From Fonsecaea monophora (taxonomy: Eukaryota; Ascomycota; Eurotiomycetes; Chaetothyriales; Herpotrichiellaceae): 64,000 nt of DNA. The stretch lies in the NCBI RefSeq assembly GCF_001642475.1, contig NW_019173934.1, forward strand, positions 310,001 through 374,000, in the 5' to 3' direction. How positions within the stretch are numbered: position 1 is the first letter of the stretch; each line of letters opens with the position of its first letter. Positions 37,546-47,953 of this stretch are shown piece by piece. The notes beneath the pieces were generated by a model that saw only the letters and a program-made list of their open reading frames with translations, had not been told where the DNA came from and did no database searches. A program made the translations under genes and the position numbers.

Positions 37546-38613
37546 ATGGCTCCATCGACGTGGGTTGTGATTGGAGCTTCCCGGGGTATAGGTCTCGAGC
37601 TCGTCCGTCAACTGCTCGATCAGGGAAACCAGGTCATCGCGGCTGTACGCAGCCCAGAGACGGCAAATCACATATGGCAGTTGTCTGCAAAACAAACGAG
37701 ACCTGCAGCCTGTTTGATTGAGCAATGCGACGTTACTGACGAGTCGAGCATCGATGTGAGTGACAGGCATGTCGCCTTGAGAGCACTTTGAGGTGATATC
37801 ATCCTCCGATATTGATGCAATTGATAGGCGTTTGTGAGTGCGATGGGAAGGCTGGTTGCCAAGGGTATGCGCCTTGACAATATTGTCTTGAACGCTGGAG
37901 TGCTGAAATATCCCAATGTACGAGTATATCCGTACTTGACCGCACAGAACGACTAACAGCATGTCCAGAGGGCAACCGAAATGTACTGATACAGTGCCTA
38001 ACCTTGATACATTGCATCTAGAGGAGGTACTGACTACTTGCCGTGTGCAGATCATTTACCGACTTCGCCCTGCATCTACATACAAACACTATTGGACCTA
38101 TCATCATCGCACAGAAATTGCTGAACCTGAACAGCGCAGCACCTCCGTCCAAGATTATGTTCATTTCCTCTGATTCTGGATCGGCCTCGTTGTTTAGGGA
38201 CCACGAAGATGGATTCGCCGCGTACGGGGCTAGCAAGGCCGCCTTGAATCAAATGCTGAGGCATATGGCCGCCGAGCTCAAGAGAAAAGGGGGAAGCTAT
38301 GAGGATGTCTGTGTTCTGGCTATGCACCCGGGTGAAGTTCAGACGTAAGCATCTTGACCACGAATTCTATTGTTCACGAACAAAGCGACGCTGACATTAT
38401 AGCCAGTGACATGGCCAACATTGACCTGGACTGGGACGTGGAAGGAATCATTACTCCCGAAGAAAGTGTGACGAAAATGTTGAAGGTGATTGGAGAAAAA
38501 GGGAAGGATGACAGTGGCACCTTTTGGTGCTGGGACGGGAGGGTAAGGGTGTCTATTCATTGATATGCGACGACCTATTTGTCTAACAAGATATGTAGGA
38601 GCATCCCTGGTGA
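37546..38613 (+). CDS. Short-chain dehydrogenase/reductase (C-factor-like SDR)
   Basis: Six exons (37546-37755, 37828-37917, 37969-37982, 38051-38344, 38407-38542, 38599-38613) give 252 aa. It has the classical SDR signatures: GASRGIGLEL cofactor motif at about 10-19, LNAG, catalytic Ser in MFISSDSGS, and YGASKAAL with the Tyr and Lys of the active site. NTIGPI and MHPGEVQTDM are typical of the C-factor/sniffer-like group of fungal SDRs, which reduce carbonyls with NADPH; the substrate is unknown. Two exons are tiny: 14 nt (RATEI) and 15 nt (EHPW and stop). Exon 5 must start at 38407, since the acceptor 4 nt earlier would introduce a stop. Confidence 0.88.
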
Positions 38614-39728
38614 GGTCTGGACGTCGTTGCGCAATGAAGTCAGTTGGAGGAACCAGGCAGGGATGGTACTGGGGTTGTACAGGAACAGAGGAGCACGAAG
38701 CCTGTCTGCTATCGTCTTCCGGTGTCAGCATATCAGGAACTCGGGGTTAGAGGACAATGATAACACAACTCATAAGAATAGAGTGTTAAAGGGTGCATTG
38801 TATTGTGGATAGTCCTCGGATATGTACGAGGTAGGTACACGCTACTGATGCAATGTCTCATGCTGCATCCAGCGACCAGAAGTTCAAGCAGGAGGCTGTT
38901 CTTTGTAGTGGATGGAAGGTTCCAGTGAGTTAGTATGCAAATGCTTTGTGAGCAGCAAGGCAGATGGGAGTGAGAGAAGGATGAACCCGACACCGCCACC
39001 ACCGCCACATCTCACTGTTAACAAGGAAAGTGCGATGGCCACTGCCTATGATTTGTACTTGTTCTTGCAGACACAAAGGCAGCCAGTGAAGAATTCGTTC
39101 TGCGGATAGTGGCCCTTACCGAATGCGGAATAGCGTGCCTGCCGCTGAACTTTTTGATTGCCTGACTTTTTGGTCTGATTTTCGACCGCTTCCCTCGACC
39201 ACCACCACCAACTTTTCCCCCTACAAACCTTCTACCATCCAGCCTTTCCCTCTTGCGTCGTCTGCTCTCGTTGCAGTCGGCTGCTGTTCTCCCTTTCTCC
39301 CCCAGAAAATATTCGTGAATCCACCAAAAAAAAGTGAAAAACCCCCCTTCAAAAACCCAGAGTCGTGCGGTAAGTCATCCCGTTTTCTCGCCTGCGCAAC
39401 CCTTTTTTTGGGGCCTGCATGGTCCCAGAACTTGAAGAGGTAGAAAAAAAGGTGAACGACGTCTGACCCGGCATTCATAGTGCTCGACTTTAACGACATA
39501 TCCCTTAAACCAAGCCATCATCAAGACATCGTGTCCATTGATCAAGACAATTGTCAATCCTCTCGTTCTTGTTACCTCGTCCATCAATACCACAATACTC
39601 GATCCGAGAAAAAGTGAGCGCCCATCTGTGCCCTACTGTCGCCGGGGCCAACAACCCTCCATCCCGCAGTTATTCTTGCCTGCGCTGCCCTCTACCCGAT
39701 TATATTCTGACACTGCTTGACAGCGAAA
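38614..39728. other. Intergenic / PAB1 leader region
   Basis: About 1.1 kb between the SDR gene and PAB1. From about 39130 it has pyrimidine-rich then A-rich stretches that look like promoter and 5' leader of PAB1; a GTAAGT at 39371 could be a leader-intron donor. No other gene seen. Confidence 0.55.
39326..39355 (+). promoter_or_regulatory. A-rich tracts in the probable PAB1 leader
   Basis: Runs of A8, A5 and A5 are separated by a few bases, with another A7 at 39444-39450. PABP mRNAs in some eukaryotes carry A-rich leader elements bound by PABP itself; that this one acts so is inference. Confidence 0.35.
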
Positions 39729-42120
39729 ATGTCTGCCGCAGACGTCGCTACTGCTACCCCGGCCGCTGGCCAGAATGGCTCCACCGATACCCCTACCCAG
39801 AACGGCGCACCTGCCATCGACACCAATGTTGCATCGTCTGGTACCGGTGGCGATGACGCCGCTACACCCTACTCTGCCACACCCAATACCGCGCAACACT
39901 CGGCCTCTCTGTATGTCGGCGAGCTCGATCCCTCTGTCACCGAAGCCATGCTTTTCGAGCTATTTTCCTCAATTGGCCAGGTTGCTTCAATCCGTGTCTG
40001 CCGCGATGCTGTCACTCGCCGCTCCCTCGGGTATGCATATGTCAACTACAACAATACTGCTGACGGTGAGAGGGCACTGGAAGATTTGAACTACACAAGC
40101 ATCAAGGGTCGCCCTTGCCGTATTATGTGGTCTCAACGCGACCCCGCCCTCCGCAAGACTGGACAAGGTAATGTCTTCATCAAGAACTTGGATGCGGCGA
40201 TCGACAATAAAGCGCTCCATGATACATTCTCCCAATTCGGTAACATCCTCAGCTGCAAGGTCGCCCAGGACGAGCTTGGAAACTCAAAGGGCTATGGTTT
40301 CGTCCATTATGAGACCGCCGAGGCTGCCAACCAGGCAATCAAGTCTGTCAACGGCATGTTGTTGAACGACAAGAAGGTCTTTGTTGGTCATCATATCGCC
40401 AAGCGAGATCGTCAGAGCAAGTTTGAGGAGATGAAGGCCAACTTCACCAATGTCTACATCAAGAACATTGACGAGTCTGTCACTGACGACGAATTCACCA
40501 AGTTGTTTGAGCCTTACGGTATGGTTGTCTCTGCCACCATCACCCGCGACGAAAATGGCAAAAGCCGTGGCTTTGGATTCGTCAATTTTGCTAGTCACGA
40601 GTCCGCTGCGAAAGCGGTTGATGAACTCAACGACAAGGAATTTCATGGCAAGAATCTGTATGTCGGTCGCGCTCAGAAGAAACACGAACGTGAGGAAGAG
40701 CTTCGAAAGCAGTATGAAGCCGCGCGCATGGAGAAGGCTTCCAAGTACCAAGGCGTCAACTTGTACGTCAAGAATTTGACTGACGATGTGGATGACGACA
40801 AGCTTCGTGATTTGTTCAGTGGGTATGGAACCATTACATCCGCCAAGGTCATGCGGGACACGGCCGAGCGCACCGCATCTCCTGCTGCAGACAAAGACAA
40901 GGAGAACAAAAAGGAAGATGCAGAAAAGGCCGACGAAGAGCCCAAGGCTGAGAGTGAGGTCAAGGAAGAGGGCAGTGACGATTCAAAAGACCCCAAGAAA
41001 GAGGGCAAGCCTGGTCAGAAGCTTTTCGGCAAGAGCAAGGGCTTCGGCTTTGTCTGTTTTAGCAATCCAGACGAGGCTTCAAAGGCAGTTTCAGAAATGA
41101 ATCAGAAGATGGTCAACGGCAAGCCTTTGTATGTTGCACTCGCTCAACGCAAGGACGTTCGCAAAAGTCAACTCGAGGCTAGTATCCAAGCACGGAACAC
41201 CCTGCGTCAGCAACAACAAGCGGCTGCTGCTGGTATGCCCCAAGGCTACATCCAGCCAACAGTCTTCTACGGTCCCGCTGGACAGCAGTTCCTTCCACCT
41301 GGAGCTCAGCGTGGCGGCATGCCTTTCCCCGGTCAGCCTGGGATGGTCATTCCCGGCATGCAAGGAGGGCGTGGACAGTTCCCTGGTGGGTTCCCACAAC
41401 AAGGCCGCGGCATACCGCAAGGCCAGCAGCTTCCTCCCAATTTCGGCCTGCCTGGACAGATGCCTTTTATCCAGAACCCGGCTCTTGTCAACGGAATGTA
41501 CAACAATCCTCAAGCATTGGCCCAGATGCAAGCTCAGATGGGTCGTGGCGCCGGTGGTCGTGGTCAGATGCAAGGCATGCAGGGTATGCCTCCTAACATG
41601 CCGGGTATGGCTGGCGTGCGTGGCGGCGCGTTTCCGCAAGGCGGTCGAGGTGGCAACATGCAGAACATTCCGGGCGCGCAAGCAGGCGCTCGTTTGCCAC
41701 CACAAGGCCGTGGACAAATGATGCCTGGTCGCGAAGAGGTCCCTGCTGGCGGCCTCAGCAATCTTGCATCATTGCCTCCTAACCAACAGAAACAGATGCT
41801 TGGTGAAGCTATCTATCCCAAGATCCAACAGATTCAACCGGAACTTGCTGGCAAGATTACTGGTATGCTTTTGGAAATGGACAATTCCGAATTGCTGGCG
41901 TTGTAAGTTATTCATGATGCTCCACAGTGTTTCGGCTGGTGGCTGACTTTATTTCCTTCGCAGGATTGACGACGACAATGCTCTTCGTGCTAAGGTAGAC
42001 GAAGCGCTCACTGTCTACGACGAGTATGTCAAGGGCCGTCAAACTGCAGGCGAAGGTGGTCCTAATGGCACAAAAGAGGAGGATGCGTCCAAGGCCGAAG
42101 GTGCCGAAGCGACGGCTTAG
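39729..42120 (+). CDS. PAB1: Polyadenylate-binding protein, cytoplasmic/nuclear
   Basis: Two exons (39729-41902, 41964-42120) give 776 aa. Pab1 binds mRNA poly(A) tails and links them to translation initiation and deadenylation. Four RRMs are visible: about 60-135 (LYVGELD...GYAYVNY), 148-223 (VFIKNLD...GYGFVHY), 241-316 (VYIKNID...GFGFVNF) and 343-473 (LYVKNLT...GFGFVCF). RRM4 is split by a Lys/Glu-rich insert at about 377-434, a feature of Pezizomycotina Pab1. Then comes a Pro/Gln/Gly/Met-rich linker and a C-terminal MLLE (PABC) domain containing [18 protein letters not shown], which spans the 61-nt intron near its end. The ATG at 39729 is the first methionine of the frame. Confidence 0.97.
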
Positions 42121-43917
42121 ACGATGTTGCATGGACTACTCTTACTGTCTTAACACAACCTTTCTTTCACCCAGATTGCACAATCACTGTACTCGAGTTG
42201 GGGCAAGATGCCTTTCTACCAAAAGTTCTGATACTGCAGCATCATGAATGCTCTGCGATGTGGCTTCGGGACCATGGAGCTGGGCTTTGATTGCGCTGGC
42301 GGTGGTAGGCGAATGGCGTCTTTCCTCCTGAGCAGGTGGCTCTCGGTTGTGCCCAAGGTGGCTCGGTGATTATGAGCTTGTCTTGTTTGAGTGTATGATA
42401 GACTGGCGATATGCTTTGCCCCTTTGATTCTACGTGGGCGTGTGCAACCAAGTACAAGTAAGGCTATCTCCTTTGATACTTGCTTGTACTTTGTGTACCC
42501 GGGATCCCTCCTGGAAAACCCGAGATAGGTTGCATTTCTGCTCTACATAGATAGATTCCCCCTTAATGAGAAGGCTCATTTGTTTGAACTGGTTGCTTTG
42601 GTTGCTGCCATAAATGCTTTGTTTCTGCGACATGCTGCGGTGCCTTGTGGCCAAGACGGACCGTGGAAGTGGGCGCAGTCTCCGAACATCAAACAATCTC
42701 GTTGACACTGCCATTTGGTTCGTCGACAAACGTCCTCCCTTACCTTCATGACGACGCTGTCAATGTGTGTCAGTGGCCAGGTCTCTGCGCTGTGGATTGT
42801 TCAGTCCTGGACCGCGATTAACGGAGTGGAGCGTTGACAATTTCTCGTACCGAGTACACCTCACCATCTTGCGCCGTTGAACCTTCTTCCATCCTCACGC
42901 CGTCGACTTGAGGTGCTTCATCAAAATTGCCAACTTATAATTGCTTCTGGACCACCGCCTTTCACATCCCTTTCACCTATCATCGCCTGGCCGTCCCCCT
43001 TATCGTATAGATCTACCCACGTCGTCAGAGGTGACATTCACTAATTCCCTCTCGTCTGGCCCAACAGTTTTGCGGCAGCAACCTCTCCACGAAATCGGCT
43101 TTGGAAAGGAGAAAAAAGCATGGAACCCGGTTCAGGCACTCCATCACCCGTATTCCTGTATCCAGACACCTTTGCATGGGTGCATGTTGGGAGGAACTCC
43201 CTAGTCGACATCACAATTTGAGCACCTACCATCAAGCCAACTTCTGAAACGCCTATGCTTAAACGAGACATGCCACTGGACATGTCTCCGGCCTTCTTTC
43301 CAGTTGAGTTCATACCATGGTTGAAATAACCTTCAACTTGGTTCTATAATGGACGCTTGCTGTTTTGTCTTGACTGTGGGGGTTGTCTGCCATTGTGCAA
43401 CTGGGATCTTCTGTGAAGTCACGGAGACAAAGGAGGAGGTTTTCACCAGAGATGTCTTCACCCATGACATGCCGAAGGAGCTTGGTCGGCGTGACGATCT
43501 CTTCACTTGCAAACTGGGGTCTGTGAATCCATGTCGACCATGTTCCTGCTCTTATTAGGAGACGCGTTCTTGGGCTGGCTGGAGAGAGCTCCTTGGAGCA
43601 CGAAGGGTAGAGCATGACTTCAGGCTGTATGGACAGGAGAAGCCCAACTCGTCTTTCTGAAACAAAGGGCGGACAAACCCAATGGCCTCATTACATCGCG
43701 CCAAGTCTTTCACTGGCAAACATCGCAGCCTCGCACTTCACGACCAGAGCGCGGCGAGGCTGGAGACCATGTTCAAAGGGTACGGCACGAAAAAGGGAGC
43801 TTCAACACTTCAAAATCCCTGCGCTCCTCCCCGTCACTTGCTACTCATCCTGGAAACCTGCCTCTCTTTCGCAACCCGTCGACATTCACCATAACCCAGG
43901 AACTCGTCGTTACAGCC
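42121..43917. other. Intergenic between PAB1 and the RS/His-rich gene
   Basis: About 1.8 kb. One exact GTACCGAGTAC lies at 42847-42857. Short frames on both strands show no family features. It probably holds the PAB1 3' UTR and the promoter of the next gene. Confidence 0.55.
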
Positions 43918-45837
43918 ATGGCAGAAGAAAGCCCTCTCTTCCTTCATTATTCTCCGGTCCCCAACCTGACGAGAAGCCCGGATGATGAAGTCCCGGGCTT
44001 GGTCGAGAGAGCGCAGAGCGTCGATGGTCTGGGCCCAGCCTTCGACAACTTCCTTCTCTCATACGAGCACGCCTTTTTTGACCTCTTTGACCGCCAGGTT
44101 GAATTGATCAAATCCCGTTCGCAGGCCTTTGAGGATGGACACGTCACGGTCTTCGACAAGTCACTTCTTATCCTCACTCAGAACGGGCAACATCTCAACA
44201 ACCCGGCAGCGATCAAATACTACTGCAAAGAATATCTGAACATTGATCTTGATACCCGTGACGCTACCCACGCGTTGACACCAAGGCTCCAGCAGACCGT
44301 GCAACTGACCGAGGCTTTGCAGCAGGGTATGTTGATCCTAATTCCTACCCGTGACTACTTATCTGATGGACGCGTTTTTACAGAGCTGTCTCGGGGCAGG
44401 ACCAGCACATTTGAGAAGGGTCCTGGGAACAAACCCGCCCGGTTGTCGCCTGTCGACCCACACCTTCGCAACGACATGGAACCCAAATTAGCAGTGTTGT
44501 GGTCCGTCTACGAAACTGCTCGAGCAGAGTATGAGGCCTTCGTCGACAAGGACGAGAAGGACGATATCGATACGGCAGTCAAGAGAGCCAAGTTCCTGCG
44601 TGATACGGCCGAAAACATCCTGCTGTACCTCAAGAATAAGAATGCCGACCCTTCGATGATTGCAGAGCTCGAAAGCACATTCAACCATGCCAAAAACACT
44701 GCAGTCTGCTTGACCGGCGGCAAGAAGCGCAAATTCGATCCCGCAGGGATGGACAAGATCAAGGGTACGCCGCGTGGGCCAAGCCTGCCGTCCAGGAAAG
44801 AGAAACAACGTGGGAGCGGAGGCACAGATGGAGGGAATTACAAACAACAACAGCATCAGTATCAATACCAGCTTCCTCATCATCCTTATCCAGATATCTC
44901 CAGTGGTCATGCTGGCGAGAACACGAGCTCCTACGGATGGGTAAGCTCTGATCTCCCCAGTGGACACGGTTACTCTCACCAGGCAATTCACCCTGACACT
45001 TTCACCTATTACGATCAAGATCCACATCATCTAACATATGCTGGTGGCGGTGGTAGTGGTGGTGCGACAGCAACGAGCAGAGACCATCGGCACAGCTATG
45101 GACACGGCTATGACCAGGGAGAGGAAGACGAATACACCTCTGCTGCCGCGCCATATAACGCAGCCGTCTCCAGCAGTCATCACCGTCACCCCCAGGAACG
45201 TGTCGAAAGCGTCTCCCGCACCGGACCAGCCCCCTTGTTCAACGAGCCCGCTTCCCCTATGAGCATCGATCCTCGCGATATCAGAGACCACGAGCGCGGT
45301 GGAAGGAGTCCCAGTCCTAGGTCGCCGTCATTCAAGCGCGAACGCGAACGCGACCACGACCGCCACAGCCGCCACAGCCGCCACAGCCGCCGCAGTCGCC
45401 GGCACCGTGACCGTGAGCACCACCACCATTACCACTGCCGTGACCAGCATCATAGACATCGTCGAGACCGGAGCCGTCGACGCTCCAGATCGCCCGTGAT
45501 CGACCGAGCTTACGACCAAGCATATTCGCAAGCTCGACGCCACGAGCGTGAACTCGAACTCGAACGCGAATGGGACCACGATGACAACAGAAACGTCGAC
45601 GCCAGGGTCGACGACTGGGCCAGAGAGATGACTAGAACCAGAACCAGAGCTGATGCCGGTGCCGGTGCAGGCGGCAGTAGCCGTCCGACAGTACCCATGG
45701 TTGATCATCGCGAGAACAGCCCCTTCTTCTACGGCGGCTATGGCGGCCACACCGGCTACGGTATGTTGGATTCGTACGTGCCGAGTCGCGATCGCAGCCG
45801 CAGCCGCAGCCACGACCGCGGTCGACGTGGCTCTTGA
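43918..45837 (+). CDS. Uncharacterised protein with RS/His-rich C-terminal region
   Basis: I do not recognise a named family. Two exons are proposed (43918-44326, 44384-45837) around a 57-nt intron (GTATGT...TTTTTACAG) that is a multiple of three and has no stop, so an intronless reading (639 aa) is also open; spliced length is 620 aa. Residues 1-280 look folded and mainly helical (FDNFLLSYEHAFFDLFDRQ, AAIKYYCKEYLNIDL, KLAVLWSVYETARAEYEAF). KKRKFD near 265 may be a nuclear signal. The rest is low complexity: Gln/Tyr/His-rich, then about residues 455-510 very rich in Arg, Ser and His with tandem RHS units and RRRSRSP, then Asp/Arg-rich. The RS-like segment suggests RNA-related nuclear work, but that is inference. 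Confidence 0.75.
   Translation: MAEESPLFLHYSPVPNLTRSPDDEVPGLVERAQSVDGLGPAFDNFLLSYEHAFFDLFDRQVELIKSRSQAFEDGHVTVFDKSLLILTQNGQHLNNPAAIKYYCKEYLNIDLDTRDATHALTPRLQQTVQLTEALQQGMLILIPTRDYLSDGRVFTELSRGRTSTFEKGPGNKPARLSPVDPHLRNDMEPKLAVLWSVYETARAEYEAFVDKDEKDDIDTAVKRAKFLRDTAENILLYLKNKNADPSMIAELESTFNHAKNTAVCLTGGKKRKFDPAGMDKIKGTPRGPSLPSRKEKQRGSGGTDGGNYKQQQHQYQYQLPHHPYPDISSGHAGENTSSYGWVSSDLPSGHGYSHQAIHPDTFTYYDQDPHHLTYAGGGGSGGATATSRDHRHSYGHGYDQGEEDEYTSAAAPYNAAVSSSHHRHPQERVESVSRTGPAPLFNEPASPMSIDPRDIRDHERGGRSPSPRSPSFKRERERDHDRHSRHSRHSRRSRRHRDREHHHHYHCRDQHHRHRRDRSRRRSRSPVIDRAYDQAYSQARRHERELELEREWDHDDNRNVDARVDDWAREMTRTRTRADAGAGAGGSSRPTVPMVDHRENSPFFYGGYGGHTGYGMLDSYVPSRDRSRSRSHDRGRRGS
45361..45387 (+). repeat. Coding 9-bp tandem repeat (CGCCACAGC)3
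   Basis: Three exact 9-base units encode the repeated R-H-S residues of the RS/His-rich protein; such repeats can change length in frame. Confidence 0.9.
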
Positions 45838-46570
45838 TGGGTATCTCTGTGAGAATCCAGGCCAGCATGTGAGCGTGTACGCGAGCAAGTGTTGTGAATG
45901 TACGGCGTAACAGCAGAACTGGGTCCAAATCCAAGTATGGATTCTATTTCTCCCCAGACGTGACAGGGTGACCGAGAGAGCGAGTGCATGGCGTCACAGC
46001 AATAGACCGGGACAAAATACAAGGAACGAGGAATCGAGGAACAAGACTATCGCAAACAAATGGAACGAGAAAAGGAAAAGGAAAAGAAGAGAGAAAAAAA
46101 AAAACAGATGAGCGAGTATTGTGCAGGTTGAGACATTTGTTCTGGCTGGGTGGTGGGCAATAGGCGATGGACGATGAGTGATGGGCTGGGGAATATCATG
46201 CAGAGTCTGCTGTGCTTCAAAGAAGAAATCGTGTATCAAACATGGGTGGGCGAGAAGGAAAGGCCGTGTACAAGTTCATGAGCTGGTCAAATAGCATATT
46301 TCAGGTTCCACTGTACGCTGCTCTCAAGCTAACATGGCAATATGAACGATCGGACTCGTGCAGCAAACTCTCCACCCAAGATATTACCATCGTAGCCACC
46401 ATTCCCTGCCTCTGACTTGCAAAATACTGCACAAATGGTTAGGCATGGTCGTATGTGGTTGCGTTTCAGCAATCATGACCCCACCAGTATTAGAAGATGC
46501 TATGTAGCTTCGACTCTCAACATTCTCGGTATGGCTTCAAGCTGCTGGACCACAACGGAGACACCATGTC
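45838..46570. other. Convergent intergenic region
   Basis: About 0.7 kb between the convergent 3' ends of two uncharacterised genes. It has A-rich and purine-rich stretches around 46060-46110 that suit transcript ends; no gene seen. Confidence 0.6.
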
Positions 46571-47953
46571 TTAGGTCTGGCTGATGATGTCCACACTCCG
46601 GAGGCAATTCTCATGATTATTGATGGGTCCTGAACCCCCCGAGTATCCCATGCTAGGACCACATTGGAAGCCAGCCAGGGTTGGCGTGTTTGGCAAAGGC
46701 GTGTTCGTGGCCAACATCAACATGACGGAATCCTGGAGCGAGCTGGTGTCGACAACTCGGCCACCATGTGTTTCTGCGAAGGATAATATGGGGGTGCGGC
46801 CTCTGCGGCGTCGGAAAATCAAGGAGCGAGGCTGGCTCTCGGAATCACCAGGCTCGGAATCGTTGGTGCTCGAATTTGTGGATGTAGAGTCCTCGATGCG
46901 GGCTTTGGCAAGGGCTTTGCGCACAGTTTGTCGGAAACCACTGCGTGTGCTGGATGAGGGACAGGTGTAGTCATTGTGCTGCCGTCTTTCTGCGTTGTCT
47001 ATCATAAAGAACGATCTTCTCATATTCTGATATTCGGGATCTGGGTGGTCCACAACGATGTCGGGGATGCTGTGAAAGGACTGCAGGGTAGCAGGATTGG
47101 TCTGAGCGTAGAATCGAGGCTGAGGGAGTTTGGACCCACCCATTTTTGCAACGACACGGGCATCAGATACTCTGCGGTTTTGCAACTCCCAATCAGGTGG
47201 GAATTCGATTGGCTTGTTCAAGACTTGATTGAGAGACTGGTATGCGCGCTCGCGGTAGGTTGGCCGGCATGTAGGGCATATTTTGAAGGTGCACGGCTGG
47301 ATATATGGCAGCCTGGCGTGCTGTTGGGGGAAGTGTGCTGGGGTCGAGGGTTGTGGTCGGGGAGTGGGAGGAGGGATTGATGGCTCCGACATCCAGACTT
47401 TTTGCAACTCTTTCCAGTCATACGCCGCCTTTATTTCTTCGTCGAGCTCGGTTGAGGAATTGGTCGAAAATGTAGTGCTCTGAGGCAGAGAGGCTACAGT
47501 TCCATCAGCGTCGCTGGATGTAGTAGACGCGGTAGTGAAAGTCGACGCCGTTGTAGGGCGGCTCTCATCCTGCTCTTGCTGGCCGAGGACAAGATCCCTG
47601 ACCCGTTCCTTCTGCTCAATCAGCTTCTTGACTTCTTGCCTAGTATATTGACCTTGTCCAATGGCTTTGATGATTGAATTGCTGAGAGATTGATTGTTGA
47701 CATCTCGACCGAGTGTTCGACCTTCCGGAATGACTGGCTCGTCTGTGAAGTCGGATTCGGGCAAGAACCCACCGGTGTCTTGTGTACATCGATAGAGCCA
47801 GCCAATTTTAGGATGCTTATGGCACAAGGAGCATTTGAAGGAGCCATAGGGGTCATAGAGACGGGTCATGGTCATGTGGGTGCACGGGTTGCGTCTCTCG
47901 GGACTGAGAATGTTTCGGCGGAGGAGAGGCATGGCGGGAGGAATGCGAGGCAA
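46571..47953 (-). CDS. Uncharacterised fungal protein with paired-cysteine motifs
   Basis: Single-exon frame of 460 aa; MPLLRRN at residue 8 is an alternative start. I do not recognise a named family. Near the N-terminus, CSLCHKHPKIGWLYRC has a CxxC followed by a third Cys, and mid-protein TFKICPTCRPTYRERAYQ has another CxxC, so a metal-binding fold split over the chain is possible. Between them are a Ser/Thr-rich and a Pro-rich segment, and the C-terminal third is Ser-rich with a basic FRRRRGR patch. The TRLYDPYG...GWLYRCTQD block looks conserved rather than random and there are no stops over 1.4 kb, which supports a real gene. It is divergent from the Mpv17-family gene. Confidence 0.75.
   Translation of the reverse strand: MPRIPPAMPLLRRNILSPERRNPCTHMTMTRLYDPYGSFKCSLCHKHPKIGWLYRCTQDTGGFLPESDFTDEPVIPEGRTLGRDVNNQSLSNSIIKAIGQGQYTRQEVKKLIEQKERVRDLVLGQQEQDESRPTTASTFTTASTTSSDADGTVASLPQSTTFSTNSSTELDEEIKAAYDWKELQKVWMSEPSIPPPTPRPQPSTPAHFPQQHARLPYIQPCTFKICPTCRPTYRERAYQSLNQVLNKPIEFPPDWELQNRRVSDARVVAKMGGSKLPQPRFYAQTNPATLQSFHSIPDIVVDHPDPEYQNMRRSFFMIDNAERRQHNDYTCPSSSTRSGFRQTVRKALAKARIEDSTSTNSSTNDSEPGDSESQPRSLIFRRRRGRTPILSFAETHGGRVVDTSSLQDSVMLMLATNTPLPNTPTLAGFQCGPSMGYSGGSGPINNHENCLRSVDIISQT

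Noticed and set aside
37258..38055. 265-codon minus-strand frame
   Set aside because: Antisense shadow of the first SDR exons and introns; no motif of its own.
38403..38406. First AG as acceptor for SDR exon 5
   Set aside because: It leads at once to an in-frame TGA; the AG four bases later restores the conserved TDMAN sequence.
45328..45888. 186-codon minus-strand Ala/Val-rich frame
   Set aside because: Mirror of the repetitive RS/His-rich coding region on the other strand, where repeat periodicity keeps the antisense frame open.
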